Position numbers and translations under genes: made by a program
Notes under the pieces: generated by a model
What the model was told of the DNA's origin: nothing
Seen by the model: the letters and a program-made list of their open reading frames with translations, nothing else
Databases searched by the model: none
Assembly (NCBI GenBank): GCA_031291645.1
Contig: JARLIQ010000053.1
Span: 56,128 to 120,127 of the forward strand
Direction of reading: 5' to 3'
DNA from: Caulobacteraceae bacterium
GTDB taxonomy: Bacteria > Pseudomonadota > Alphaproteobacteria > Caulobacterales > Caulobacteraceae
Length of the DNA: 64,000 nt
In this document: in pieces, positions 44,837 through 53,866 of the stretch
Layout of the letters: each line of letters opens with the position of its first letter
How positions within the stretch are numbered: position 1 is the stretch's first letter

Positions 44837-46315
44837 CTAGCCGTCGGCTTCGGTCACCTCCAGCGGCACAAACAAGCGCCGTCCGCCATGCTTGACCAGC
44901 AGCAGGACGGCCTTGCGCCCGTCATGCCGCGCCGCCGCCACCGCGGCCGAAAGATCGGCCGGCGAATCGGTCTTCTGGTCGCCGGCGCGCACGATCACGT
45001 CGCCCCGCTGCAGGCCCTTGTCGCTGGCGTCGGAGTCCGAGGACACGCCCTCGATGGTCACGCCGCCTTCCGGGTTGGCCGCCAGCCGCATACCGAGAAT
45101 CTTGCCCTCGTCGTCGGCGCCGCCGCCACCGCCGCCGGCGTCGTTGCGGGCCAGCATCGTCTCGGAGGGGCGCACGCCCGAGCGGACGGCGATTTCGCGG
45201 ATCGCGCCGTCGCGCCGCACCTTCAGCCGCAAGGCCTCGCCCTGGCGGGCGAGCGCCACCTGGCGGGTCAGGTCCGATGCGGAGGTGATGGCGTGGTCGT
45301 CCACCTGGAGGATCAGGTCTCCCGACTTCAGCCCGGCGGTGGCGGAGGGGCCGTCCGGCGTGACGTCGGCCACCAGCGCGCCCTGATGGGCCGAGACCCC
45401 CATGCTCTCGGCGATCTCCGGCGTGACGTCCTGGATGGTGGCGCCGATATAGCCGCGCGTCACCTTGCCGGAGGCGATCAGCTGCTGGGAGATCGACTGG
45501 GCGATGTCGGCGGGAATGTCGAAGCCGATGCCCACCGAGCCGCCGGAAGGCGAGAAGATGGCGGTGTTGACCCCCACCACCCGGCCGTACACGTCGAACG
45601 TCGGTCCGCCCGAGTTGCCGCGGTTGATCGGGGCGTCGATCTGCATGTAGTCGACGTAGTTGGAGCCGCTGACATGCGGCCGGGCAAGGGCCGAGACGAT
45701 GCCGGCGGTGGCCGAGCCGCCCAGGTTGAACGGGTTGCCGACCGCGATCACCCAGTCGCCGACGCGGGGCTTGGCCCGGTTCTCGAAATCGACGAACGCA
45801 TAGCCCGAGCCTTCGACCTTGATCACCGCCAGGTCGGTCGCCGGGTCGCGCCCGACCAGCTTGGCGGTCAGCGTGCGGTCGTCGCTGGTGCGCACGGTGA
45901 TCTTGTCGGCGTTTTCGACCACGTGGTTGTTGGTCACGATGTAGCCGTCGGCCGAGATGAAGAAGCCCGAGCCGGTGGCTTCCATCTTCGGCGCGGGCTG
46001 GTCATCGGGGGCCTGCTGCCCGAAGAACTGGTGGAAGTCCGGCGCGCCGCCGCCGTTCCCGCCGGATCCGAACGGGATCTGGCCCGAGAACGCCGCCGGG
46101 GCCCGGCTGGCCTTGCCCTCGACGTCGATCGAAACCACCGCCGGCGCGACCCGCGCCACGATGTCGGCGAACGAGGCCGGCGCGCCCGCGGCCGGCGGCT
46201 CGCCGACCCGCCCGTCGGTCGGCTCGGCGTGGCCTATCGTCCAGCTCCCGGCCACGATCGAGATCGCCAGCAGGCCACCCGCGGCGGCGCCGGCGAAAAG
46301 TCCTTTATTGCTCAT
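44837..46315 (-). CDS. DegP/HtrA-family periplasmic serine protease
   Basis: Protein-quality protease and chaperone of the cell envelope. The 492-residue protein has an N-terminal signal or anchor helix and a trypsin-like domain with the triad H131 (NNHVV), D161 (TDLAV) and S235 (GNSGGP). Two PDZ domains follow (about residues 285-375 and 405-490, GLKSGDLIL and GLQRGDVIV), joined by a glycine-rich linker. All catalytic residues are intact. It is preceded by a MarR gene 219 bases upstream and followed by the coiled-coil gene. Confidence 0.94.
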   Translation of the reverse strand: MSNKGLFAGAAAGGLLAISIVAGSWTIGHAEPTDGRVGEPPAAGAPASFADIVARVAPAVVSIDVEGKASRAPAAFSGQIPFGSGGNGGGAPDFHQFFGQQAPDDQPAPKMEATGSGFFISADGYIVTNNHVVENADKITVRTSDDRTLTAKLVGRDPATDLAVIKVEGSGYAFVDFENRAKPRVGDWVIAVGNPFNLGGSATAGIVSALARPHVSGSNYVDYMQIDAPINRGNSGGPTFDVYGRVVGVNTAIFSPSGGSVGIGFDIPADIAQSISQQLIASGKVTRGYIGATIQDVTPEIAESMGVSAHQGALVADVTPDGPSATAGLKSGDLILQVDDHAITSASDLTRQVALARQGEALRLKVRRDGAIREIAVRSGVRPSETMLARNDAGGGGGGADDEGKILGMRLAANPEGGVTIEGVSSDSDASDKGLQRGDVIVRAGDQKTDSPADLSAAVAAARHDGRKAVLLLVKHGGRRLFVPLEVTEADG

Positions 46316-46534
46316 GGAACCAAGCCATCCGCATAGTCAGCCGCCCCCGCAGCCCTGAATGGTATCCAGTGTCAGCACATGGGGTGCAAATAGTGGGCGA
46401 GGTGTGGGCGAATTCGCGGCGAAGCCTGTCGCGAGCGCCTTCAGCCCCACCTCTTTCGCATCCTCGTCTACGCCGAGACGGTAATATCGCATTGTGATCC
46501 AAAAAGGGCGCTGCGCACGGCGGCGCGGCTGCGT

Positions 46535-46957
46535 TCAACCCGCCTTGGGGAATGCGATCCGCCGCAGGCGCCGGAGGGAATCGGCCAGCAGGGTCTCGTG
46601 CTTGAGCAGTTCCGGAACCTGCGCGGCAGCCAGTTCGGCCAGCATCGCCTCGCCACCCGACGTCAGGGCGACCAGCACGCTGCGCCGGTCTGACGGGGCC
46701 GAAAGCCGTACCGCCATGCCGGCGCTCACCAGACGGTCGACCAGTTGAACGGCGCCGTTGTGCTTGATGAGCAGCTGGTCGGCCAAGTCCTTGATCGGGA
46801 TCCGGCCCTCAGGATGGGTCTTGATGACCAGCATCGCCTGGTACTGCTGGCTAGTCACGCCGGCCGCGAGTGTGGCGACCTCACTAAACGCAAGGAAGCG
46901 CCGCAGGGCGAGGCGAAACCCTGCCAATCCTTCGAACTGATCCTGCGCCAAGCTCAC
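46535..46957 (-). CDS. MarR-family transcriptional regulator
   Basis: Winged-helix regulator with helix-turn-helix IPIKDLADQLLIKHNGAVQLVDRLVSAGM and wing PSDRRSVLVALT. I chose a GTG start at 46957, giving 140 residues, the usual MarR length. An upstream in-frame start at 47116 would add 53 residues of unconserved character. Neither start has a strong ribosome site. It lies upstream of htrA on the same strand but 219 bases away, so a regulatory link is possible but not shown. Confidence 0.85.
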   Translation of the reverse strand: MSLAQDQFEGLAGFRLALRRFLAFSEVATLAAGVTSQQYQAMLVIKTHPEGRIPIKDLADQLLIKHNGAVQLVDRLVSAGMAVRLSAPSDRRSVLVALTSGGEAMLAELAAAQVPELLKHETLLADSLRRLRRIAFPKAG

Positions 46958-47290
46958 GATCGAGCGAATCCCCGTTGATCCAATCGGACATAGACCACTC
47001 AACGCGGTTAACGGCAAACCGGGCGCAGCCGCCTCTGCGAATTGCGCGATCGCCCCGCCGGGCGACCGTCTCACGAAGGCGAGCCGCCTGTCGGCGGACT
47101 GGGCCAAAGACACCATAGCGGAATATGCGCATGGATGCGACCTATCGGCGAAGCCGATCGCCGGCGGCGAAAGGAAAGCGCGTCATCCTGCGATAAACGC
47201 TCCGTAAACGCTGTCGGGTGAAATTGATTCCGCTGGGGGAATCATCTGCACGGCGCGGCGCGATCCTTAGGCGGAGGAAGGCGTTCTGGC
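46958..47290. other. gene-free stretch between MarR and cheW
   Basis: If the MarR gene starts at 46957, this 333-base stretch has no gene. It contains a pair of TAAACGCT direct repeats (47194-47212) before cheW. The left half could instead be an N-terminal extension of the MarR protein. No other motif was recognised. Confidence 0.5.
47194..47212. repeat. helically phased direct repeat before cheW
   Basis: TAAACGCT occurs at 47194-47201 and 47205-47212, 11 bases apart start to start, about one DNA helical turn. The right copy ends 78 bases before the cheW ATG. This spacing is typical of tandem regulator sites; the binder is unknown. Confidence 0.5.
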
Positions 47291-47755
47291 ATGACGAGAA
47301 TCGAGGGCCCCGACGCGGGCAGCCTGGAGCTCATCTCGTTCGAGATCGGCGGGCAGACGTTCTGCATCGACATCAGCGACGTGCGCGAGATTCGCGGCTG
47401 GACCCAGTCCACCCCGATGCCCCAAGCGCCGTCCTACATCATGGGTCTGATCAACCTGCGCGGCGTCATCATGCCGGTGGTCGACCTGAGGAGCCGGTTG
47501 GGGCTCGGCGCGACCGAGGCGAGTTCGCGCCACGTGATCATCGTCGTCCAGCACGAGGCGGGACTGGCCGGGCTGCTGGTCGACGCGGTGCAGGAGACCT
47601 TCACCATCGATCCGGGCGCCCTGCAGCCGCCGCCGGCCATCGGCGTCTCGGCCGAGCAGCCGTTCGTCGACGCCATCATCCCGCTCGAGGGGCGGATGCT
47701 CAGCCGGCTGGTGGTCGCCGCCCTGCTGCCGGCGGAGACCCGAGCCGCGGCCTGA
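47291..47755 (+). CDS. CheW-like chemotaxis coupling protein
   Basis: Single CheW domain of 154 residues (FEIGGQTFCIDISDVREI, then GLINLRGVIMPVVDLR, IVVQHEAGLAGLLVDAV). CheW links chemoreceptors to the kinase CheA. No cheA, cheY or receptor gene is in the window, so this is an orphan copy. It may serve a distant array or an alternative coupling complex. It is monocistronic. Confidence 0.93.
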   Translation: MTRIEGPDAGSLELISFEIGGQTFCIDISDVREIRGWTQSTPMPQAPSYIMGLINLRGVIMPVVDLRSRLGLGATEASSRHVIIVVQHEAGLAGLLVDAVQETFTIDPGALQPPPAIGVSAEQPFVDAIIPLEGRMLSRLVVAALLPAETRAAA

Positions 47756-47935
47756 CGGACGCCGAAGCCGCGTACGCCGTCGGCTGTCACGCTCTGGGGC
47801 GCCGTGAAATCAGGCGAGACGGCCGCGCCCACGGCCTCAGCGCTGCACGACCGGCTGGCGCGGCGCCGGCGCGGAAACCGGGCGCACCCTAGCTCCGCGG
47901 CCGCCGTAGTCGCGTCGGCGGCGTTGCGATAGCCG

Positions 47936-47965
47936 CCCCTTCCCCACCCGCCCCTTTCCCACCCG
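47936..47965. repeat. tandem 15-base repeat
   Basis: CCCCTTCCCCACCCG and CCCCTTTCCCACCCG stand head to tail with one mismatch, 41 bases before the start of the next gene. It may be simple slippage or part of a leader; no function is inferred. Confidence 0.5.
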
Positions 47966-48006
47966 CGCCAGGAGCGGCATAGGTGGGGGATGAGCGGGAC
48001 CATCCG

Positions 48007-48507
48007 ATGAGCGAGATCCGCAAGTTCTCCCTGGTCTATGACGCCCGCGAGGACCGGATCGCCTGGGACGCCGAGGACCAGGACGGCGCTACGACCCGGC
48101 TGTGGCTGACCCAGCGGATGTGCCGCGCCCTGGTCGGGGCGATCCTGCCGCTGCTCCAGAGCGCCACCGCGCCGGCGCTGGAGCCCTTGCGCCAATCGGC
48201 CGTCCAGTCCTGGGAGCAGGCCGCCGCCGTCGCCGGTCTGGGCAAGGTGCCGGGCGTGCGGTTGCGACCCGGGGCCGTCGTCGGCCTGGTCCATGCCGCG
48301 CGCATGCGACGCGGCGCCCAGGGACTGAGCCTGACCTTCGACTTCACCCCCGCCGGCAGCCGCACCGTGACGCTGAGCCTGACGGCGGTGCGCCAGATGT
48401 TGACCGTGCTGTGCCGGCTGTACGGGACCGCGGGCTGGCCGGCCGACCTCTGGCCGCCGTGGATCGCCGACCCGGACGCCGCGAGCGGCGCCGACGCCCT
48501 GAACTGA
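48007..48507 (+). CDS. conserved-looking protein of unknown function
   Basis: A 166-residue soluble protein that I do not recognise. It begins MSEIRKFSLVYDAREDRI and alternates predicted strands and helices (TRLWLTQRMCRALVGAILPLL, LSLTFDFTPAGSRTVTLSLTA). A tryptophan/proline-rich end (WPADLWPPWI) follows. An in-frame GTG at 47983 would add 8 residues. The strong third-position GC bias supports a real gene. It lies after cheW with a 251-base gap and converges with the acyltransferase. Confidence 0.7.
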   Translation: MSEIRKFSLVYDAREDRIAWDAEDQDGATTRLWLTQRMCRALVGAILPLLQSATAPALEPLRQSAVQSWEQAAAVAGLGKVPGVRLRPGAVVGLVHAARMRRGAQGLSLTFDFTPAGSRTVTLSLTAVRQMLTVLCRLYGTAGWPADLWPPWIADPDAASGADALN

Positions 48508-48517
48508 ACGCCTGGGC

Positions 48518-49609
48518 TCAGGCTGTCGCCAGCCTGCGCCGATCCGGCAGGAAGCGGGCCCTCAGCACCTTGCGGACCGGCGCGTCGTAGGCGCCGTCCA
48601 GCCACCAGGCCAGGGCGAAGGTCACGGCCAGGAAGACGACGCCGAAACCCAACGCGCGCCAGTTTCCGGGTACGTGGACGAAGCGCTTGAGCAGGTCGCG
48701 CGCGAGGTTCCCCATCGGCTGGTGGAGGATATAGACGCCGTAGGAGACCAGTCCGACCACGCTGAACACCCGGCCGGTGACGGCGCCGGGCTCGTAACGG
48801 CCGGCGAACACCAGCAGCGCCGGGAAGCCGACCAGCACCATGCCGACCTCGTAGTAGGGCGTGACGGCTTCGGACGGCCGATAGGCCAGGGCGGCGGCCA
48901 GGACGATCACGCAGGCCCAGGCGGCCCATTCGGAATCGACCTTCCGGTCGCCGAAGACGCGAAACAGCAGGACGCCCATGAAGAAGGAGAAACCGACCCG
49001 CGCCAGCGCCGCCCAGCCGTCGTCGGCGCTGTAGCCGACGTCGAGGGTGCCGTAGGCCAGCTCGGCGCCCACCAGGCCAGCGCCGCACACGACGAGAATC
49101 GCCCCCAGCACCCAGTAGTTCATGAACCGGATCGCCGCGGCGTAGACCACGTTGGCGATCAGCTCGGGCAGCAGGGTCCAGGTCGGCCCGTCCAGCGCAC
49201 CGCCATTGGCGGACAGACCGGGAAAGGCCGGGATCATCAGAAGGCCGGCGACGATGGCCTCCCCCAGCTTCGGCCAGGTCCACCAGCCGGCCGGGTCGTG
49301 GACGACCGCGTTCAACGCCGCGCACACGCCGATGGCCAGGCCGATCGCATAGAGGGGGTAGAGCCGGATCAGCCTGGTCTTGGCGAAATCCCAGAGGAAC
49401 CCTCCGGCCTTCAGCCGATCGCCATAGGCGTGGGCGACCACGAACCCGCTGACCAGATAGAACAGGTCGACCGCCAGGAAGCTCTCCGGCACCCTGAGCG
49501 GGCCGAAGAAGTAGGGCACGTGGCGCATCACGACCAGGAACGCCCCGACGCCTCTCAATCCGTCCAGCGTCCGGAACGCCCGCCGCGCCTGTACGCCCGC
49601 CATCGACAT
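48518..49609 (-). CDS. acyltransferase 3 family membrane protein
   Basis: Integral membrane acyltransferase of 363 residues with about ten helices. The conserved N-terminal LDGLRGVGAFLVV.RH carries the catalytic histidine, and the SGF motif is in YLVSGFVVAH. These enzymes modify surface glycans, glycolipids or peptides. A second ATG at 49603 has the better ribosome spacing (GGGGAGG), so the protein may be two residues shorter. It is not adjacent to a recognisable polysaccharide locus, and its substrate is unknown. Confidence 0.9.
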   Translation of the reverse strand: MSMAGVQARRAFRTLDGLRGVGAFLVVMRHVPYFFGPLRVPESFLAVDLFYLVSGFVVAHAYGDRLKAGGFLWDFAKTRLIRLYPLYAIGLAIGVCAALNAVVHDPAGWWTWPKLGEAIVAGLLMIPAFPGLSANGGALDGPTWTLLPELIANVVYAAAIRFMNYWVLGAILVVCGAGLVGAELAYGTLDVGYSADDGWAALARVGFSFFMGVLLFRVFGDRKVDSEWAAWACVIVLAAALAYRPSEAVTPYYEVGMVLVGFPALLVFAGRYEPGAVTGRVFSVVGLVSYGVYILHQPMGNLARDLLKRFVHVPGNWRALGFGVVFLAVTFALAWWLDGAYDAPVRKVLRARFLPDRRRLATA

Positions 49610-49687
49610 CCTCCCCTCGCCGCCCCGGTGTCCCGCTTGCGCCCGCGGCGCGCGGCGGCCCCAGCTACCGCGACCTTCCGTCCGGCG

Positions 49688-49981
49688 CTAGCCTTTGTTT
49701 TCCGAGCGCTTTCCGTGCGCCCTGGACGCCCTCACATGGGCGTATCTTCGGTCCACCGGGGGCTGCGGATCCTCGCCGCGGCGCGCGGCGAGCGCCAGGC
49801 CGCCACCCAGGGACGCCACGCCGAGCAGGGTGAGCAGCAGCATCGCCGGCATGCCGATCGCCACCAGCACGTCCAGCCAGCGGGCCGTCGGGGTGTAGAA
49901 GACCCTGGCGAGATAGGCGAGCAGCGCCGCCCCGAACACGGCAAGCAGCAGCCCGATCAGTCGGGCGATCAGGTTCAACAT
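49688..49981 (-). CDS. small two-helix membrane protein of unknown function
   Basis: A 97-residue protein with two hydrophobic helices (about residues 5-28 and 42-67, LIGLLLAVFGAALLAYL and IGMPAMLLLTLLGVASLGGGL). A basic, hydrophilic tail ends HGKRSENKG. I chose the ATG at 49981 because it puts the first helix at the N-terminus; an in-frame start at 50062 would add 27 residues. It is divergent from hpnI and has no recognised family. Confidence 0.65.
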   Translation of the reverse strand: MLNLIARLIGLLLAVFGAALLAYLARVFYTPTARWLDVLVAIGMPAMLLLTLLGVASLGGGLALAARRGEDPQPPVDRRYAHVRASRAHGKRSENKG

Positions 49982-50128
49982 CGCAGCCGATCCTCTGTCG
50001 ATTCTCGATTGATGCGCGGCGCGCCGCGTCACCGCCTTGACCTGGATCAGATCGCCGCCCACGACGCCGAGCCCCTGTCGCAGCGGCCAGGTCGGGGCTA
50101 TGTAGAACCCGTTGGTGGAGGCCCGTTG

Positions 50129-51274
50129 GTGAATCTAAGCCATATCCTCGACGGCGCGGGTATCGCCGTCCTGAGCCTGGCGGCCTGCGGCGCGATCTAT
50201 GCGTGCCTTGCGACCTGGGCGCTTTGGCGGTTCCTGAAGCGACCGGCCGGAGCGCCTGTGGGGCGGCCGTCGGTGCTGGTGCTGAAGCCGCTGCACGGGG
50301 ACGAACCCGGGCTCCAGGAGAACCTCAACAGCTTCTGCGCGCTGGATTATGCGGGCCCTGTGCGGATGGTGCTGGGCGCGCAGGATCCGGCCGACGCCGC
50401 GCTGGACGTCGCCCGCAAGGTGCAGCGCGACAACGCCGGCCGCGACATCGTGGTGGTCAGCGACTCCCGTGTCCATGGAACCAACCGCAAGATCGGCAAC
50501 CTGATCAACATGTCGGCCAGTGGCGCCGGCGAGGTGGTGGTGATCAGCGACAGCGACGTTCGCCTGCCGCCCGAGGCCCTCAGCCGCATCGTGGCCGCGT
50601 TGGAGCAGCCGGGCGTGGGCCTGGTCTACTGCCTCTACCGAGGGCGGCCGACGAAGAGCATCTGGTCCCAGCTGGCGGCCATGGACGTCAACACGCGCTT
50701 TGCGCCCAGCGTGGTGGTCGGCCAGGCGCTCGGCGCCCATCCGGTGCTGGGCCCGACCATGGCCCTGCGCGCCGAAGTGCTGGAGCAGATCGGCGGCCTC
50801 GAACACCTGGCCGACTTCCTGGCCGACGACTTCGAGCTGGGTCGCGCGGTGCGCGCGGCCGGCTACACGATCGCCTGCCCGACACTGGTGATCGACCACG
50901 TCTTTCCCGAGCGCAGCCTGCGCGAGATGCTGGCCCATGAGATGCGCTGGTCCAGAACCGTGCGCCTGGTCCAGCCGGCGGGCTATCTGGGCAGCGTGAT
51001 CATGCACGTCCTGCCCCTGACCCTGATCGGCGCCGCCCTGACCGGCTTTTCGGCCGAGAGCCTGGCGGTCCTCGCCGCCATGACCGTCTTCCGCCTGATC
51101 CAGGCGCGGATGCTGAACGGCATGATGGGCGCCGACAACCGCCTCTGGTGGCTGGTCCCGGCCCGCGACCTGCTCTCGTTCGCGGTCTTCGTGGGCGCGA
51201 TCTTCGGCGACCGGGTCGAGTGGCGCGGGAACCGCCTGCAGGTGGGGCGCGACGGCGCGATCGCCGCCACGTGA
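50129..51274 (+). CDS. hpnI: hopanoid glycosyltransferase HpnI
   Basis: Membrane glycosyltransferase that adds N-acetylglucosamine to bacteriohopanetetrol. The 381-residue protein has an N-terminal helix and a ceramide-glucosyltransferase-like GT2 domain (VLVLKPLHGDEPG, ISDSDVRL, ADDFELGRAVR). C-terminal helices follow. I chose the GTG at 50129, 7 bases after GGAGG; a TTG at 50126 is less well placed. It is the first gene of the hopanoid cluster and overlaps the next gene (GTGA). Confidence 0.92.
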   Translation: MNLSHILDGAGIAVLSLAACGAIYACLATWALWRFLKRPAGAPVGRPSVLVLKPLHGDEPGLQENLNSFCALDYAGPVRMVLGAQDPADAALDVARKVQRDNAGRDIVVVSDSRVHGTNRKIGNLINMSASGAGEVVVISDSDVRLPPEALSRIVAALEQPGVGLVYCLYRGRPTKSIWSQLAAMDVNTRFAPSVVVGQALGAHPVLGPTMALRAEVLEQIGGLEHLADFLADDFELGRAVRAAGYTIACPTLVIDHVFPERSLREMLAHEMRWSRTVRLVQPAGYLGSVIMHVLPLTLIGAALTGFSAESLAVLAAMTVFRLIQARMLNGMMGADNRLWWLVPARDLLSFAVFVGAIFGDRVEWRGNRLQVGRDGAIAAT

Positions 51275-52257
51275 TCGACCCCAAGGTCCGCGCCAGGACG
51301 ACGGCGATCGCGGCGGCCGTGATCGGCCTGTTCGTCGCCACCGCCGTCATCGGCTATTTCAACTTCGGCGCCGTGCTGGCGGCCATCCGGCCGATCGGCG
51401 TCAGCGGCTTCCTAGCGGTCGTCGCCGCCCAGCTCGTGCTGTTCGTTCCCCTGGGCCTGGCCTGGTGGCTGGTGGCGCTGGACGAGGCCGAGCGCGGGCC
51501 GCTCTTCATCTGGGGCCGGCTGACGCGCGAGGCGGCCTCCGACGTCCTGCCCTTCTCCCAGCTTGGCGGACTGGTGATCTCCGCCCGGGCGGTCGTGCTC
51601 GGCGGGGTCACGACCCCGGTCGCCTTCGGGTCCTGCGTCGTGGACATCACCGTCGAGGTGGTCGCCCAGCTGGTCTACACCCTGGTCGGCGTCTGGCTGC
51701 TGGTCCACCGGCTGGGCGTGGCCTCGGGTCATGACCGGCTTCTGCTGTCGCTGCTGGGCGGGCTGGCGATCGCCGCGGCCCTAGTCGGCGGGTTCATCGT
51801 CATGCAGCGGCGCGGCCTGGACGTGATCGAGCGGCTGGTCCACCGGATGGTCCCGACCGCCGCGCACCACGCCACGGCCGTCACCAAGGTCGTCGAGGCG
51901 GCCTACGGGCGGCCGCTCCGGCTATGGGCCTGTCTTGGCCTGCATCTGGTGGGCTGGTTCGGCGGCGCGATCGGCGCCTGGCTGATCCTGTACTTCATCG
52001 GCCACCCGTTGCCGTTCCTGTCGGTGGTGGCGATCGAGAGCCTGCTGTTCGCGATCCGCAACGCGGCGTTCGTGGTCCCCAGCGGCATCGGGGTGCAGGA
52101 AGGCGCCTACGCCCTGCTGGGCCCGATCTTCGGCCTGCCGCCCGAGGCGGCGCTGGCGCTGTCGCTGCTGAAGCGCGCGCGGGACGTCGTGGTCGGCGTG
52201 CCGGTGCTGTTGAGCTGGCAGGTGGCGGAAAGTCGGCGCCCTTTGCGCGGTGTGTGA
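51271..52257 (+). CDS. hpnL: HpnL-like hopanoid cluster membrane protein
   Basis: Integral membrane protein of 328 residues with about seven to eight helices, of the lysylphosphatidylglycerol-synthase transmembrane type. Conserved blocks are EAASDVLPFSQLGG, NAAFVVPSGIGVQEGAY and SLLKRARD. Such proteins occur in hopanoid clusters as HpnL, with no defined reaction. It starts at a GTG overlapping hpnI and is followed by a 142-base gap before hpnJ. HpnK (deacetylase), often found beside hpnI, is absent here. Confidence 0.85.
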   Translation: MIDPKVRARTTAIAAAVIGLFVATAVIGYFNFGAVLAAIRPIGVSGFLAVVAAQLVLFVPLGLAWWLVALDEAERGPLFIWGRLTREAASDVLPFSQLGGLVISARAVVLGGVTTPVAFGSCVVDITVEVVAQLVYTLVGVWLLVHRLGVASGHDRLLLSLLGGLAIAAALVGGFIVMQRRGLDVIERLVHRMVPTAAHHATAVTKVVEAAYGRPLRLWACLGLHLVGWFGGAIGAWLILYFIGHPLPFLSVVAIESLLFAIRNAAFVVPSGIGVQEGAYALLGPIFGLPPEAALALSLLKRARDVVVGVPVLLSWQVAESRRPLRGV

Positions 52258-52399
52258 GAGACGGCGGTTGCGCCGGGGCCAATGTGCTATCATTTCCAGG
52301 CTCTGCGGGCGGCTCGCCATTGAATCGAGGCGGCGGACGCGGCAGAGGTTGGGCGAGGGAGACGACGCCAGCGTCCCCCGTATCGGTTGAGGTCACGTC

Positions 52400-53833
52400 A
52401 TGTTGCGCACCCTGTTCCTGCAGGCCCCGTCGTTCGACGGTTTCGACGGCGGCGCCGGGGCGCGCTACCAGGCCAAGCGCGAGGTCAAGTCCTACTGGTA
52501 TCCGACCTGGCTGGCCCAACCGGCCGCCCTGGTCGAGAACAGCCGCCTGATCGACGCCCCGCCGCACCACCAGGGCATCGACTACGTCGCGCCGCTGGCC
52601 AAGGACTACGACATGGTGGTGCTGCACACCTCCACCCCCTCCTTCGCCTCGGACGTGAAGACCATCGAGGCGTTGAAGGCGGTCAATCCGGACATCAAGG
52701 CCGGCCTGATCGGGGCCAAGGTGGCCGTCGACGCCGACGGCTCGCTGCGCAACGCGCCGGCCATCGACTTCGTCGCCCGCAACGAATTCGACTTCACCAT
52801 CAAGGAAGTGGCCGACGACCGGGCCTGGGCCGGCATCGAGGGCCTCAGCTACCGCAACTCCGACGGGGTGATCGTGCACAACGTCGACCGGCCGATGCTG
52901 GAGCGGATGGACGACCTGCCGTTCGTCACCCCGATCTACCAGCGCGACCTGGAGATCGAGAACTACTTCATCGGCTACCTGAAGCACCCTTACATCTCGA
53001 TCTACACCGGCCGCGGCTGCAAATCGCGCTGCACCTTCTGCCTGTGGCCCCAGACCGTCGGCGGCCACCGCTATCGCACCCGCAGCGTCGGCCACGTGAT
53101 CGAGGAGATCGCCTGGGCCCAGAAGGCCTTCCCGCAGGTCAAGGAATTCTTCTTCGACGACGACACCTTCACCGATGACCTGCCGCGCGCCGAGGCGATC
53201 GCCCGCGAGCTCGGCAAGCTGGGCGTGACCTGGTCGTGCAACGCCAAGGCCAACGTCCCGCGCGAGACGCTGAAGATCATGAAGGACGGCGGGTTGCGCC
53301 TGCTGCTGGTCGGCTACGAGTCCGGCAACCAGCAGATCCTGCACAACATCAAGAAGGGCATGCGCGTCGAGGTGGCCGAGCGGTTCACCAAGGACTGCCA
53401 CGACCTGGGCATCGCCATCCACGGCACCTTCATCCTGGGCCTGCCCGGCGAGACGCCGGAGACCATCCAGCAGACGGTCAAATGGGCGGCCAAGATCAAT
53501 CCGCACACCATCCAGGTGTCGCTGGCCGCGCCCTATCCGGGCACCTTCCTGTACAATCAGGCGGTGGAGAACGGCTGGCTGGACGCTGAGAACGCCGAAC
53601 TGGTCGACGACAGCGGCCGGCAGATCGCGCCCCTGCACTACCCGCACCTGAGCCACGCCCAGATCTTCGATTCGGTGGAAACCTTCTACAAGCGGTTCTA
53701 CCTGCGCCCGAGCAAGATCGGCTCGATCGTCAGCGAGATGGTGCGCAGTCCCGACATGATGAAGCGACGCCTGCGCGAGGGGGCGGAGTTCTTCGAATTC
53801 CTCAAGTCCCGCCGCAGCAAGGTCGCGGCTTGA
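52400..53833 (+). CDS. hpnJ: hopanoid radical SAM enzyme HpnJ
   Basis: Radical SAM enzyme that contracts the attached sugar to the cyclitol ether of composite hopanoids. The 477-residue protein has an N-terminal cobalamin-binding-like domain and a radical SAM domain. The cluster cysteines are C207, C211 and C214 (CKSRCTFC). The ATG follows a TGAGG ribosome site. It requires the deacetylated product of HpnI and HpnK, so HpnK must come from elsewhere or be replaced. Confidence 0.93.
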   Translation: MLRTLFLQAPSFDGFDGGAGARYQAKREVKSYWYPTWLAQPAALVENSRLIDAPPHHQGIDYVAPLAKDYDMVVLHTSTPSFASDVKTIEALKAVNPDIKAGLIGAKVAVDADGSLRNAPAIDFVARNEFDFTIKEVADDRAWAGIEGLSYRNSDGVIVHNVDRPMLERMDDLPFVTPIYQRDLEIENYFIGYLKHPYISIYTGRGCKSRCTFCLWPQTVGGHRYRTRSVGHVIEEIAWAQKAFPQVKEFFFDDDTFTDDLPRAEAIARELGKLGVTWSCNAKANVPRETLKIMKDGGLRLLLVGYESGNQQILHNIKKGMRVEVAERFTKDCHDLGIAIHGTFILGLPGETPETIQQTVKWAAKINPHTIQVSLAAPYPGTFLYNQAVENGWLDAENAELVDDSGRQIAPLHYPHLSHAQIFDSVETFYKRFYLRPSKIGSIVSEMVRSPDMMKRRLREGAEFFEFLKSRRSKVAA

Positions 53834-53866
53834 GCGGCGGCCGCCGCATCCTGAGCGCCACGCCCG

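Noticed and set aside
47756..48006. tRNA or structured RNA in the gap after cheW
   Set aside because: No cloverleaf, no TTC-arm motif and no strong hairpin with a T-run; only a 15-base tandem repeat.
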